Shown: positions 1-13,400 of the stretch, one piece after another | Layout of the letters: each line of letters starts with the position of its first letter | How positions within the stretch are numbered: position 1 is the first letter of the stretch | DNA from: Leptasterias polaris | Lineage: Eukaryota > Echinodermata > Asteroidea > Forcipulatida > Asteriidae | Direction: 5' to 3' | DNA length: 64,000 bases | NCBI GenBank assembly: GCA_037783415.1 | Contig: JAZGTN010000037.1 | Location: forward strand, 3,224,001 to 3,288,000 | Position numbers and translations under genes: made by a program | The notes under the pieces: model-generated | Told to the model about the DNA's origin: nothing | What the model saw: only the letters and a program-made list of their open reading frames with translations | Database searches by the model: none

Positions 1-198
1 TGTGAAACAGCCGAGATGTGATTATTCATTTTGAGCTCCGAATCCATGATGACACCAAGATTTTTCACCTTTCCAGATGGGGTTACGATGGCTTCACCAA
101 TCCTTAGAGTGGGGTCTGTTATTTTAGACCGATGTTGTTTGGATCCTACAATCATGAACTCTGTTTTGGCTTCATTGAGTTTGAGGAAGTGGCACATA
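1..198 (-). pseudogene. Non-LTR retrotransposon RT fragment
   Basis: Reading the minus strand gives FLKLNEAKTEFMIVGSKQHR and, further on, GKVKNLGVIMDSELKMNNHI. This is the post-catalytic RT segment (KTEFMIVGS...LGVxxDxxLxxxxHI) of CR1/Jockey-type LINEs. It is truncated by the window edge and by the AAC-rich tract, and is a different copy from the LINE at 351-2596. Confidence 0.8.
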
Positions 199-345
199 AC
201 AAACAGGCGAACAAACAACAAACAAAACAAACAGAAGAACTAACGAAAGAACGAACAACAAACAAGCAAACAAACACCCCAAAACACAAAAAACAAACAA
301 CAAGAGCATGGAAACAAGACAACAAGAAAAAACAGACAGGATGAA
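199..345. repeat. AAC/AAAC-rich simple-sequence tract
   Basis: Long run of irregular aacaaac units. A very similar tract with caaacaaacaccccaa occurs at 37435-37505, suggesting both belong to one dispersed repeat rather than independent slippage. Confidence 0.6.
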
Positions 346-350
346 AACAA

Positions 351-2596
351 TATTTTTTTTTTTACAAAACTGCCGGAAAAGGATCTAGTTGGAATATACC
401 GCAACTTTTAGTTTGCCTTTAAAAGTGTTGAAATTATCAGTTAAAAGAGAGTTTTTTACATCAATAGGTAAAGCAGACCACTTAATTGGAAAAGAGAAAA
501 TGCAGCTGTTCTTGGTTGAATTTTTCTTGAAGGATAAATGATTAAAACAAAGCTTGTCAGTATGCCTGCTGTTGATGGTAATTAAACTTAAGATGGGAAC
601 AGTGTCTCTTTGATCATTAATAAGCAATTTGGAAATCAAACATAAGCTTTGATACTCTCGTCGTTTACTAAGAGGGAATAAATTTAAGCGAGCAAGTCTA
701 GACTCATAAGGTTCATCTTGGCGTCTCTGTTTTAGGATCATTCTGGTGGCTGTCCGTTGGATTTTTTCTACAGCCTCAATATTTTTATGTAAAAATGGAT
801 TCCAAATTGGAGAGCAATAATCTAACACAGGCAAAACCAGAGACTTATACAATTGCAAGAGAGCTTCAAGTGATGAATGACCAGCTACACTGCGGATAAA
901 ACCAAGTAATCTATTGCACTTGGAGACAGTGTTTTGAACATGATTATCCCAAGACATATTATAGGACAATGTGACTCCAAGCAATTTTAGATAGTCAACT
1001 GTTTCAAGAGACTGGTCCTGCACATAGTAAGTAGGTTTAGATCAAGATCTACTACGATTCAAGGATAAAACCTTACATTTGGAAGTATTCAAGGTCAGAT
1101 AATTCTTTTGAGACCAACTTACAAGCTGGTCAAGATCATTTTGTAAAATTGTTTCATGTTCATGCGAATTCACAGAGTGGTATATGAAGGTGTCATCTGC
1201 AAACTGACCAATGGAGGAGTTTACATGGAGATGTAGGTCATTAACGTAGACGCTGAAAAGAAGTGGGCCCAAAACTGAACCTTGAGGAATTCCAGACTCC
1301 ACTGGTATCCAGTCCGCAGAATGTCCCCCAAATACAACTCTTTGAAAACGATCACATAGAAAGGATTTGGTCCATGCTAAGAGATGTCCGGAAATACCAT
1401 AAGTGAGTTCAAGTTTTTTTAACAAAGTCTGATGACAGAAACTGTCAAAGGCTCTGCTGTAGTCCAAAGAAATGATATCAACTCTAGAGTTTGTTTTGTC
1501 CAAGGTTTTGAGCCATTCTGTTGCAGTTTAGAAGGATGAAGTTTAGAAGGATGCAGTTTAGAAGGAGGGTGTCACATGAAAGACCAGGCCGAAAACCATG
1601 TTGCGAGTTGGTCCATAAACCATAATTATTCATGTGATCCCGGAGACTTTCACAGACGATGCTCTCAAGTAATTTGGAGATAATCGACGTCAGTGCAATT
1701 GGACGATAATTGTTTAGTTCCATTTTATTACCCTTTTTAAAGATTGGTACAATGTTGGCTTGCTTCCATCCAAGAGGTAATCGTCCAGTGCTCAAAGAAA
1801 GATTGAATAGACTAGCCAGAACTGGTGCGATTTCCTCTGGGCAGAGTTTCAACATATCCACAGATACCAGGTCTAGACCAACAGCTTTACCACGGGTCAT
1901 TTTGTTGATCCTGCTCAGAACCTGATGACTGTTGACACTTACAGAATTCAACCCAGGAATTTGTAAGACAGGAGAAGTGATGGTGGAGTTTTCATGGTCT
2001 AAAGATCGTGTGAAAAAACTTCTAAAATGGACGTTGAAGGCGTCAGCAATGCGAGAAGTATCCCTACATTCATTACCGTCTACATTAAAGGACCTTACTT
2101 CGGGCTCAACTCGGCGTGCCCTGATGAATGACCAGAAGTGTTTCTTTCCATCTTTAGCACAACGAAAAAGTCGGTTTTTCAGTGTGATGAGTTTACGAAT
2201 CTCTGGTGTAATCCACGACTTGTTTTTTCTTCTTTTGTCTACGAGATGGAACACTATCTTTGATGCATGCTGTAAACACATCAAGGAATGATGACCAAGA
2301 TGCATCTAAGGATAAGTCCAACTTTGGTAGGGTACACATATAACAAGTCCATGAAGCTACTCCATCAATGTTTAAACGTCTATGGTAACATTCAATCGTA
2401 ATGGGAATGCATTTGATGTGAAAGTGTTCAATGCATTCCTCACATTGGAGGGATTTCTGATTCGTGCGTACTGTTTTCTCACAGAGCGGGCATTTTGGTC
2501 TTGGGCCTGGGTTTGGATGTACATCACCTGCTTCAGACAATAAGCGGCATTGAAATGTGGCAGTGTGGTTACTGTACAGTGTTCTTGGGGCTCCAA
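351..2596 (-). mobile_element. Degraded CR1-like LINE with 2A-like leader and PHD finger, endonuclease missing
   Basis: Minus-strand order: leader LLSEAGDVHPNPGP (about 2540-2499), a PHD-like C4HC3 finger (CPLC...CEEC...HFHIKC...CYMC), then directly the linker region SWITPEIRKLI and the reverse transcriptase. RT blocks include VDMLK, NNYRPIALTSIISKLLE, GIPQGSVLGPLLFSVYVNDL and the catalytic FADDTFIYHS (near 1195). The stop is at 385 and a T-run (351-363 on plus) is the poly(A) tail. Breaks: the APE-type endonuclease normally between finger and RT is absent; a frame change in a lysine-rich A-run near 2225; a 15-base tandem expansion and frame change at 1500-1565; an in-frame TGA at 1042-1044. 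Clade assignment (CR1/L2 group) is by motif style only. Confidence 0.88.
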
Positions 2597-3081
2597 TGAA
2601 TCTGCACTTTAGTTTGTTAAAACATTGAAACTCACTTGTGGTAGTTTAGGCAATCCTTCCAATTGTAGAGGTTGTAATAATACTTGTCCGTGCATTCACT
2701 GTTGACTTCAAAAATGGCACCAACAGGATGAAAACAAACCAGAGACAATACATGTTGCTTGGTTTTAATGGTGGAAAGAGTGCAGTAGTAGTAGATTATG
2801 TAATAATGAAGGCTAGCAGGGAGTCTTCATCTCAGATCTTCAAGTCCATATCGTTGGAGTCAAACACAAGATGACTGACAGTGAATTTGTGCACAAAAAC
2901 ATGTGTAGAAAATGTCACACGAAAAGTCACAAAATTCTTCACTCTTGATGAAAATGTTCCCTTCAAAATTACTTGGTAATAAAAAGAACATCCAGATGAA
3001 CAAATGAAACTTGGATGACATTGCAGACTTGAGAATAAAATGGATTTTAAAATGCACTTCAGACACTGAAGCAAAACACCA

Positions 3082-3130
3082 CCTCCACCTCCGAACAGCG
3101 CCTCCACCTCCGAACAGCGCCTCCACCTCC
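3082..3130. repeat. 19-bp tandem repeat
   Basis: Two and a half copies of cctccacctccgaacagcg. It is a local minisatellite with no coding meaning. Confidence 0.8.
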
Positions 3131-3202
3131 AAAAGTATAGGTCTGAATACGTTGAAACTTGGCAAGTCGTTAGATAATGGCAAGTTCCTGTTAAACTTGT
3201 AA

Positions 3203-3221
3203 TGACGTCATGATGACGTCA
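3203..3221. other. Two TGACGTCA palindromes in tandem
   Basis: Positions 3203-3210 and 3214-3221 are both TGACGTCA, the CREB/ATF consensus, separated by TGA. They are flanked by a looser inverted repeat (cgttagat near 3168 and atctaacg near 3221), which suggests the loop end of a small MITE as much as a regulatory site. Confidence 0.45.
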
Positions 3222-3429
3222 TCTAACGATTTGTTATGATTTTTTCATTTTTTGCCCCTTAAAGTCATAAATTGCTAACGGAGCATGCTATAATCAAAAT
3301 TCTTTTTTAAACAGGCTTGATACATTATAACTGCTTAGAATACAAAAAGACTTTCATAGTCAATCGAGTAATTTGAAACTATTATTAGCGAAACAGCTCT
3401 GCATTTGTGCACAAATGCAAATAACTCTA

Positions 3430-3600
3430 GTTATTATTATTATTGGTTTATTAAAAACACTCCTTGCAGCCCAAAGGCTGAATTGCACAGTGATTGTACA
3501 TGAATTAAAAAACATTAAAAATACAAGAAAATACAGAGCATACATGAAATTAAAAAAATTAAGTAAAACAGAAACAGCAGCAACACAAATATAAAAACCT
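3430..3600 (-). repeat. 3' tail of a minus-strand retroelement, (AAT)n
   Basis: Read on the minus strand the element ends in AATAAACCAATAATAATAAT. The same design (GAATAAACCAGTAATAATAA) is found at 37300-37360, so both are 3' ends of one LINE/SINE family. Confidence 0.55.
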
Positions 3601-4300
3601 TAGTTTGTATAAAGATAAAAAGATTACATTCATTTATCGGGCATGGTATATAGGTTTAAATCCCATCCCCAAAAATGTTAAGTATTGAGTCTGCAAAATA
3701 ACTTCATGTTTATCAAGGAAGGGGGGAAATGATAAGAAGTATGAATAATGTACTAGCAATGCATTTCAGCTCTGGATTGACAACAGCGAATTGCAGTCCT
3801 TTACATCCAGGTGAAGACTGATTGCGTCAGCTATTAAGAAGGCTGCAGTAATTTTGATTGCTGGGATATGCATTTTGCATGTGGCTCATAATGATGGCTG
3901 GTATGGCTAGTACAAGCAATCCGATAGAACCGTTAAATGACCGAGGTTGTACTTTGGAATCGATCACACACAACTCTCAGCCAATTTGCCCTTTGCACAA
4001 TCAGCTATTAGCGTGCAGAGCATCGAATTGGGGACAGCACTGAATAGAAGCACTATATAACTCTGTATTGTCACGGTAATGTAATGACACTATCATCCAA
4101 ACAGATGCATAAATGCAATACAAATGAAGCATAAAGCCGAGGCTCTACACGCACATGGCGGCTCCGTGCAAAGGACGAATGAGAGGTCATCCTTTGACCT
4201 CAGTGAGGGCGCTGTTTGACCTTGTGATGTCAATATGCAAGGGATCTATTGAGCCCGTTGCTATGGTGGGCGGAGTTTAACAGATGGGTCAATTCCTCAC

Positions 4301-4478
4301 CCAGAATAGTCGGTAGAGTTGACGGCGTGCAGACTAGCCCCCTCTCTAGCTGCTTGGGATCAAACTGGGTGACGCACACCCCGACACGATCCCCTTGAGC
4401 GGCGGATTGAACTGGCTGTCTGAACATCTGCATAGATTTCACTTTACGAGTTATCTTCAAAGCTGGTATCTCAACATT
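4301..4478 (-). CDS. EEFSEC: EEFSEC exon 8 (domain 2)
   Basis: 178 bases, entering phase 0 and leaving phase 1. Acceptor TCCCTTTAG|AAT, donor TTCTGG|GTGAGG. Encodes NVEIPALKITRKVKSMQMFR, then QPVQSAAQGDRVGVCVTQFD and PKQLERGLVCTPSTLPTIL. It matches the human VEIPALKVVKKVKSMQMF...GDRLGICVTQFDPKLLERGLVC block. No following exon is recognisable between here and position 1. Confidence 0.95.
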
Positions 4479-7400
4479 CTAAAGGGAAAAGGGTTTCGAT
4501 AGAGACGTTTACTCATCAGGAAGGTCATATTTAACTATCTTTTTTTTCTTTCGTTTTTTAAAAACCAACATCAAATTCTAGCCGTAGCTGATGCAGGCAA
4601 AGCCACTAATGTAAAGCGCATTGAGACGTTATTGTAAAATGCGCTATATAAGAACTAGTTATTATTATTATTATTATTATTAAAGCCAATATTTCAGTAA
4701 TAAGAATACAAATAATACCGGGCATTTGTATGGCTCTAAACAAACAGATTTAAAACAAAAAGAAAAATTTGAAAATAAGAAAACAAATTACAACAAACAG
4801 ATCATAAGCTGGGAGGAAGGCAAGTTTTTGGTTGGCGCATGAAGGTGGCAGTAAATGCCACTTCCCTGATAGAACACAGCAGCTTGTTCCACAATTTCGC
4901 CACAGCCTTAAGCAGCTTCATCAAAAGAAATCCAGTCCCACCCCCAAGATTTTGAGGTGAATTACAGGAATACTACATGTAGGATGGCTTTAATAACGGT
5001 CAAAGGTCACTCAGTTGGGACTCGGACTCACAACTTCTTGTAGTCTCAAGGGTTTTACCATAAACTTTTTTAGAGACCAAGGTGCAAGACCGGTTAGTTT
5101 TGACTAGTCCAGCATTGTGTCCAGCAGCTCTGTCACTGGTTCACATCTTACAGTTTCCTGAAAACAGCCTTTTTAAGGCACTTGTGTATTTTGAACGCAT
5201 ATATCTAGTGGTTTGTAAACAGTTTTGGGGATACAATGACCTAGCCTGCTGGACTACTTGGAGAGAATCATAATTGGTTATTGGGTTTTTAAAGTTGGAC
5301 TTTACCCTGGGTACCACTTTTAACAAAGAATGCTGGATTTCTGAATTTAATGTTTAGTAAAAATGTTTAGTAAATCTTGACCAGTGGAACAACCATCAGG
5401 GGAGAAGGCGATCAAGATCCCCCCCCCCCCATCCAAGACCCTTGCCCTACACATCCCCTCTAGTCCCCTAAAATGAGAAAAAAAAATGTACAAATGAATA
5501 GTTTGATAATCAAAACCCCCCTCCCAATGTCTCTGCCCCCGCCCCCCCGCCCGCCCCCCAATGAAAAAGCCTAGTTACGCCACTCAGTCACCCAAACCAG
5601 GTGAGATACTCACATCATTGACTGCGATATGACCTCTAAGCAGGGTACCGGTCATCACCGTTCCTTGGCCCCTGATGGAGAAGCAGTGATCGACGGCGTA
5701 CAGCATCGGTCCCGACGAATCACGACTAGGTAGATACGACTGCCGTTTCAGTTCCTGCCAATGCATACAATATTCATCTTGTTCAATTTTCATGAACTTC
5801 CAACATCAGTATTACCAAAGCGTTTAAAGGGACACATTTTACTAATTGTTTTTCTGTTTTGTTTACTGCAAGTTTGCCTCAAACACGGCTAAAAGCAACT
5901 CTTGGGGAGGGGCTACAAGAAGAAAATATTAAAGGGTGCCAAAGGTAGGATTTGATATTCCTCCTAAAGCAGTCTAGATTGTGTAGGACCAAAGAGTAGC
6001 AGTACGTGGAATAAAGCTGTTGAAATGGCTCTGTGTTCTAGATCTAAGCAAAGCAAGAGTGTATGGGTGAGAAGAAGAAGAAAGCCTGGTTTAAAATTGC
6101 CATTGGATACAAACTTTAGGCTATAAAAAGCCTTTTTTTAATGAAATGAATATTTTTAAAGTATAATATATTTATTCACACAAATACCTCTCAAAATTGT
6201 GTGGTTTTACTTTGTGAACTAACAAAGTTTGCTATTTTGTAAAAACCTAATTTTTGATTCCACAAAGAAAGTCTAATAAAGATGCCTTGTTTTGACCTAA
6301 ACCAATGATGTACATTGTATCTATCCCTTTAACAGTTCCAAGGTGACTGTCCAACAGGACACCATGTTTCCTCACACCATGCAATCATACATCTGGTTTC
6401 CCCACTCCCCAGGGTCATTGTTAATATATTTATGCCTCAAAGGCGTGTTTTTTTAAATATTCATGGCCACTACAAAAGAGAAAAGTTTCTGATGTAAAAT
6501 TCACTGACCAAAACAGCTTCAAACAGCAGCTTGATATCGACTTCAAACTGGAAAATACTTCCTGGCATTTGAGCATTTCTTTCCACCAAAAAGTAATAAT
6601 GTCAAGTTATTGGGCAGTGTTTATTTCATTGTCATGAGATGCTACTTTGCTTATTTTGTTCACCAGGTTGACGTAGTTGCTTGCCGAACATCAGTCAGCT
6701 AAGTCTACAGCCATGATTGCAAAGTGGTCTCTACTTGCGCATAAAGCATACAAAGTACACACACACTGACAAGCCTAAGATTGGCTTCCCCAAGAGCCTG
6801 CGTATAAATCACTCCACTGGTACACTGAAAGGCAACCAGTGAATCATCTCTGTCGTGTTAGCGCCCAAAAAAAACCTAATACTTAATTTGTCATCATCAT
6901 TCATAATGAAAAACGACAAGGTGTTACTTCATTAGGTCGGCATCTCCTCTGAAGAGACGCACATTTCAATTGGACAATTAAAGAAATTAAGGTTGTGAGG
7001 GGGATTTAAGCAAACTTCATTTCATAATTAATAAAGGAATGAAAACATTGAGGATCACTTGCAATTTGACCCTTTGCAAAATGGAGCCCGAGGACATACA
7101 TGTAAAAGAAATTGAAAAGTTAGGACTTTCAAACATTTCTTTTTTTAAACAGATTTTCCTGTATTTTTGTCAAATAGGACTTTAATGAACGGGAATAAAA
7201 GTGTGGTGACTCGGTCTCGAACGGCCGTTTACAAACCGGCAGGGTCGTGGCCATGGAATAAAGGACTAAGACAAACATGACATCATTATCGCATGGCCAT
7301 GACCCTGTATGGTTTTAAATGGCTGTTTGAGACCAAGTCACTACACAATTGTGCCTAACTGATTGAGTACCGGTATGTATTGATTGGGTTCCATTAGAAA

Positions 7401-10400
7401 TGTACAATTTCCTCATGAATGTGCCCTTTACCAAGGAGAAAAATGCCTTGGTGCCCTATCCCTTTCAAGAAGAAAGCCTCAGGCCCGAGAGCTAGTGTGC
7501 CAACCTGCGTCTAGTGTGCCAACCTGCGTCTAGTGTGCCAACCTGCGTCTAGTGTGCCAACCTGCGTATGGCTTTAAGCACCAAATGTGGTTCACAGTTC
7601 AAGTTATGTCTTTATCAGCAGGCCTGGAATTACCCAGAGTCTCCGTTGCCCCAGGTCTTGGCCTAAGTGCCCCTTCAAAACCTTCCCATAGACTTTAAAA
7701 AAATTCAAATGGAAGTGCCCCTTGCAAAATGTAAATGGCCTTGCCCTCTCAACATTGAAACTCCAGGCCTGTATCAGCTGTTCAAAGTTGGTCCAAAGAC
7801 AGTCCTGCGACCACCTGTCAACCAACAGGACTGCCCAAACTAACTACGGTATTTATGAATGCAAAATGAGATCTAGAATTTGTGTTCCAAATGACACTGC
7901 TACAAAAACTTTACCTCCCCAAACAGTGGTTTATCCGAAAATTCCACAGTGAGTTGGAAATAAAAGTTCTTAGATGAGCCATCAAAACTTGGGTTTCATT
8001 TCACAATCTGTGTCTCAGTTACTCTCACCCCCTCAGTCAAGCTACTGTTTCATTAATTGCTTTCCTACAATTTGAATCTAAGAAAAAAATTTAAATGGGG
8101 AAAAAAGTATATTCTTTCCCAATCCAAAAGTATTTTTAGGTTTACAATGAAATTGTCAGATGGGATGCAGAGTTCAATGATCTTCTACACGTGAGTGCGA
8201 CAGTTACAATATCTCTAGGGAAGTTAAACCCGATCCTATGGAGCGTGACATACAGGCAGCCGGACCAAAGCCCCCCTTGTACTTTCTCGCAATTGCACTA
8301 TTTTCCTCCCATTGATGCAGCTTGTATTTTTAGAAATATACAATAAATCATCTCTATTTATAACAATGTTCATAATATCGATTCAGACTGGCCGGCATAA
8401 CCCGAAATTGATTTCTTTTATTATCAAAACACTTCCCTGTAGATAAAGCACGTACAGGGTTTATGTTACACTGCTACACCACAATCAAATAAGAAGCCTA
8501 CCCTTTACCCCCGTAGCCACCAAAAGAGGGCATCGGAAATCCCCATGTCAAAAGGAGAAATGTAAAACCCGGGTGAACGTAACAAATTGGCCAAAGGATT
8601 AGGTTACATATTTATCCGCCAATTAATTTTGATAAGCTTTGAAACAAGTTATGAAACCATTCAACCCCCCCCCCCCTACTCCAGCCCCCTCTTGTTCAAT
8701 GAAAGGGAAAAACAATAAAGTTCTTAAGAAATACAGAAAAAAGCAGTCAAAACAAAAGACAAGTAATTACAAATTACAATTACAAATTGGAAGAGAAAAA
8801 AAAGTGGGTTTTCATTAGGGTATCAGCAGATCGGCAGCCCATTTTCCAAATGGGGGGGGGGGGGGTGCACAAATGTTGTTAATGAACGATCGCCATAGCA
8901 TTTAGTTTTGCCAAGTGGTTGCTGTAAGACAAAGTTGGAAATTTCCTCAGATTCCTATATACATTGTACATGTAAACTTTGGTGTCACACTTCATGTACA
9001 TGTATGTATGGGCACATAGTACACATGTGCATGGGCACATAGTACACATGTGCATGGGCACATAGTACACATGTGCATGGGCACATGGTACACATGTGCA
9101 TGGGCACATGGTACACATGTGCATGGGCACATGGTACACATGTGCATGGGCACATGGTACACATGTGCATGGGCACATGGTACACATGTGCATGGGTACA
9201 TGGTACACATGTGTATGGGTACACATGTGTATGGGCACATGGTACATATACATGTATATGATGGGCACATGGTACACATGTGCACGGACAAATGGTACAC
9301 ATGTGTATGGACACATGTGTATGGGCACATGGTACACATGTGTTTGGGCTCTTGGCAGATACATTTATAACAGCCTTTGAGAAGGAATCTTCTAGGGTCA
9401 AAACATGAGGCCATAGCCACTTATGGCTTGGTCGGTAATCAGTTTGCAAGGGCTATTTTATTTTAATTTTTTTTCCACAATGACAATTTTAGGCGGGAAA
9501 ATACACATCTGTATTCAGTATTCATACGCATTCTCGTTTATTTAAGTTGATGGAACATCTCTGGGTGGGGGTATTTAAGGGGACTTTGTGTCTTTTTCTC
9601 TTGAGGGTTGGGCTGGTATGGGTAAAAAAAAAAAGGGAGTGACCCTGGACTAAACATCTTCCTTGTAACTTCTATGATTTCCATGTTTCCTTGTAAGCTA
9701 GACTGCAGGGAATCCACACTTCTTAAGGGCCATGTCACATGAGGCAATTTACTGGCAATAAGCTCCAGGCAATTCTCCAAACCGAAAATTCACCCACACT
9801 TCAGTTTCCTCATTATTTTCTTGGGGGATAGTGAGATACAGCTAGAAGATTGTCTCTTGTGCTGCTGAAGTGTCCCTAGTGCTTGCAGTGTGAGTGGTTG
9901 CCTCCAAGTTGCCTAAAATAATTATCCTGAGTGACAAGGCCTTTACATTACATTAATAAATACCTCGGAGAGTTTGTGCATTCTGATTGGTTGAGGACTG
10001 GTCACGTGGGGGTGTATTAACATGTAAACTAGCAAATAAATGGCCCCTAAACAAGCACAATGTTGTGTAAAAGTTTGTTTTGCACCGTGCTTGCTGTGCG
10101 GAAACTATCAAATCTGTTTCTTTGCGCGTATTGTTTTTGGTTATTTTTACGAGGACAGGATGGTGCCGCATGTACGCGCATACCACGCGTGTACGCGCAT
10201 ACCACGCATATGTATAAATGTGCAGACAATGTACCTTGGTTGGTGGCTGGCCACTGTTAATGGACCTCGCCTTCGGCTCGGTTTATTAACAGAGGCCAGC
10301 CACCACCCCGGTCATTACCACGCAGTGAAGACCGGCTACCCACACTGTTATTCCCTAATTAGTAATGCAATGTGCATAGCGTTCAGAAATGAAAATGCAC

Positions 10401-13400
10401 CATTCCTCTGTGTGGACTATATGCACACCACATCACTAGAGCTAAGAAGGGCTCCCTCACATGGCGGTCAAAAGTCCCACCCCATACACATAGCTGTGCA
10501 TTTTCATTGTTTCATCGCCATTTGAACCAGAAGATGGTTGGGGATGATCTCATCGTGTAAGGTTTAATGCGCAAACTAGCATTTACAATGAACTTGTTTC
10601 CAAGGAGTATTTTTAACAGATGGCAGATCACACAAAACATGGATGCTTACTACATGTACAATTGTACTCGTAGAATAAATGCAAAAAATAAATGACGGCC
10701 TGACGTTTCGACCCTAGCAGAGTCTTTCTCGAAGGCTAAATGAAATCACAACACACATAAACATGTATACAAGTGTAACAAGAGCAGTCAAGTGGAAATA
10801 CATGAATAGAGAGAGTGAGAGAAGCAGAAAGCATTCAGAAAAAGCAGGGGGTAAACAAAGTAGTTTACAACAGCATATTCTATTTTCTCAGTAGAAAAAA
10901 TGCTCACCAAAAATACTTCAATCAATCGGTGCAAAATGCATCTACTTGCTAGCTCACCAAAACAAGATCATCTAGGCCCAATAACATGGCACTACTTACT
11001 GCAGAATTCTGCACTTATGGCACCCTGGAAAATGTGTATATCTATGAGCCGTAGCAGGGAAATAAAATTGGGCCCTCAGGCCATAAGACATATATTACAA
11101 ACTCTTCGCGGACTTATAATAATTAATCATTTGCGCTGCTAATCATCCTAACTCACAGCTGAGAAGCCGAGTTGCGAAAGACGAGGCTACAACGTGTTTG
11201 AGCCGCAGGCATCCAAGGGCGCCTTTAGCAGCCAGTCACATCAACCCATGTATGACCACGGAGCACAGCCAGTATTGAAAGTGTTGGATTTTTTTCGCAG
11301 GGAGGAAAAACGGAGGACCCTTGTGGCATAGGAGAGAACCAATGCACAACTCCACTCACACTTGGTCTTAGCCGGGAATCGAACCAGGTGATAGGCGAGT
11401 GCTTTTCACATTTAGCCACCCATGCCACTTCCTCTCAAACACTACTTTGTAGTCTAACTCTAACCTACATACAGGACCTGATGCAAATCATAGAGCTGCT
11501 TAAGCACAAAAAGTAGCTAAGCACAGCAAAATTATGCTTGCCAGAATAAGGTGACCAGCCAAAATAGCATGTCACATGTACAATCTGTGTCTGGTATCCT
11601 GCTTACTTTTGCTAAGCAGAAAATTTTCAGCACTATTTTCTGCTTAAGCGGCTCTATGAAATTGGGCCCAGGCTTCAGATTTCCTTCACAGGGTTTGTAG
11701 CATAACTTTTTCAGCGACTGGCCCTGCAGGACCAGTCCGTTGCCATTTCACTAGTCCGTCAGCTTTTTCACTAGTCCATACCTTATATTAAATAGAGAAT
11801 GCTTTTGAACACTGAACTATCCAGCCGCGCTACTTAGAGTGAAGTTTGACTGGTCCTCAGGTGTTTTAAATGGCATTTGGCCAGCGGACCAGTGTCAAGG
11901 GAGAACGCTGCTTCATCACTGATACTCTCTGTTCCTCAAACTTGCCTGGTAATCTACGGAGACCAGGCATTTTCCAGCAGTCACTGTGTCTCTTACCAGA
12001 GGAGTTGAGGAACTTCAGAATGAACTGAACTATTTATTGTCGGCAAAGCGTTCTAGTTGAAACGCCACACTAACTTTTAAAGAAGACAATGAAGAAATTT
12101 CAATTTTAGACATGGGAGGAAATCGCCAAATTAGCAGAGAAGATAAAAACCCTTGCAGTCTGGTAGGGATTGAAAAATCCAATCCACATGCAAGGCTTCA
12201 GTTCGAGAGTCTAACAAAGGTCCAAAGAGGTGAAAGGCAGGAAAAAAACCACTGAGCCAACCTGATCGCCGTTAAACGACACTTTTTCATTCATGCGCCA
12301 TCTTCAAGACATCGCTCTTCAATGTAGAGTATTTTGATTGACTGTTCCATTTTAATTGGTCACTGGAAACTTTTTAGTTGGATTACTGTAACCCTCGATC
12401 CTTCTAATGGTCAGGGGCTTGGAAAGAGTGATGATTACACAGCAACTGGCATTTATAAATACTTAGCACCAAATACTTACCTCTATCAATGCATCGACAC
12501 CATCAGCTTGGGAGTCAGCGTTTTCTGGTCCACCAGGCTTAGCCGCTACTGCAACGACGGGACTGTTTGCAAACTTGGTGTTCTCCAGTGTCTTCAACAT
12601 CCTCTTTGTCATCTGAAATGGGAAGGATGTGGTTTTTACCAGCCAGGTTTGTTGATAAAGGGTGTCCAAATTTAATAAAAATTTGGGGGGAAAAACAGGG
12701 AGTCAAAAAGTGGAATAACAGGTGTCTAAAATCAGGACGGGAAGTCAAAAGGACACTCAGACGTCACCCTTGCTAACATGACAAGACAGGTGGAGAGTAT
12801 CAATGTAGTTGTAGAGAAAAGGGTATTTTTTTCACCAACAATTTGAATCTGAGAAAAGCTTCAGGCATGAAACCCTTCTCAGGCTACTGAAAGCACACAA
12901 TTCTACGCAGCGAGATGGTTTTTCTTCTGATGAGCCCTGTACACATGCAAGCAGGAAGTCAAGGCTCTGTGGCTCCTTTGAAAACGTGTGATGTCACAGG
13001 TCACATGATCTATAACTCGATGCTTTCTAGAGTCTAGAAAGCTTTCCAGAGTCTTGCTGGGGAAAAAGTCTATATTCGAACCCACGAACCCCTTCAAAAC
13101 AATAATTGTGATAATAATGATGGACACTTTTCTTATAAAAGAAATTATACAACTTACTGATCAAGCTGACCTGATACTGTGTGTTACAAACAAAGTGTGG
13201 ACCTGAGAACAAAAGAGGTGCACACAGTGCAGGAACTTGAAGCACTACGTGGACTTGCACATGTCCACACAGTGTTTTTTTTACAGTGTTGAAGAACAGG
13301 ATTTTCCTTAAGTGCACAGAACAAATAAAGGAATGGTCACAGAGTGTCTGCAACACAGAGCTGTGTGTTCTTGTATTAAGTGCAAGGTAGTTTTTCTTTA

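Larger units (their letters stand above)
1..4300 (-). other. EEFSEC intron 8 (partial, runs off the left edge)
   Basis: Contains a LINE RT fragment (1-198), an AAC-rich tract (199-345), a degraded CR1-like LINE (351-2596), a 19-bp tandem repeat (3082-3130) and an AAT-type retroelement tail (3430-3600). 2600-3080 and 3600-4300 show no gene-like signal. Confidence 0.8.
5755..12480 (-). other. EEFSEC intron 6
   Basis: 6.7 kb, GT-AG. Features inside are an imperfect hairpin element (7201-7346), a 19-bp tandem repeat (7492-7567), a 23-bp minisatellite (9008-9343), a GAAACG-motif repeat (10686-10860), tRNA-derived SINE pieces (11352-11440 and 12190-12270) and a CTTAAG-type MITE (11474-11671). Stretches 5800-7200, 7570-9000 and 9350-10030 show nothing gene-like apart from homopolymer runs. 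Confidence 0.85.

Noticed and set aside
8879..9449. Long overlapping ORFs rich in CTMCPCTCVPCAHAHV or WAHGTHVHGHMV repeats on both strands
   Set aside because: They are translations of the 23-bp minisatellite, present in every frame because the unit lacks stops.
10686..10745. Hammerhead ribozyme of a Penelope-like element
   Set aside because: The CGAAAC part is present, but there is no CTGATGA core and no stem II could be drawn, so only a repeat is reported.
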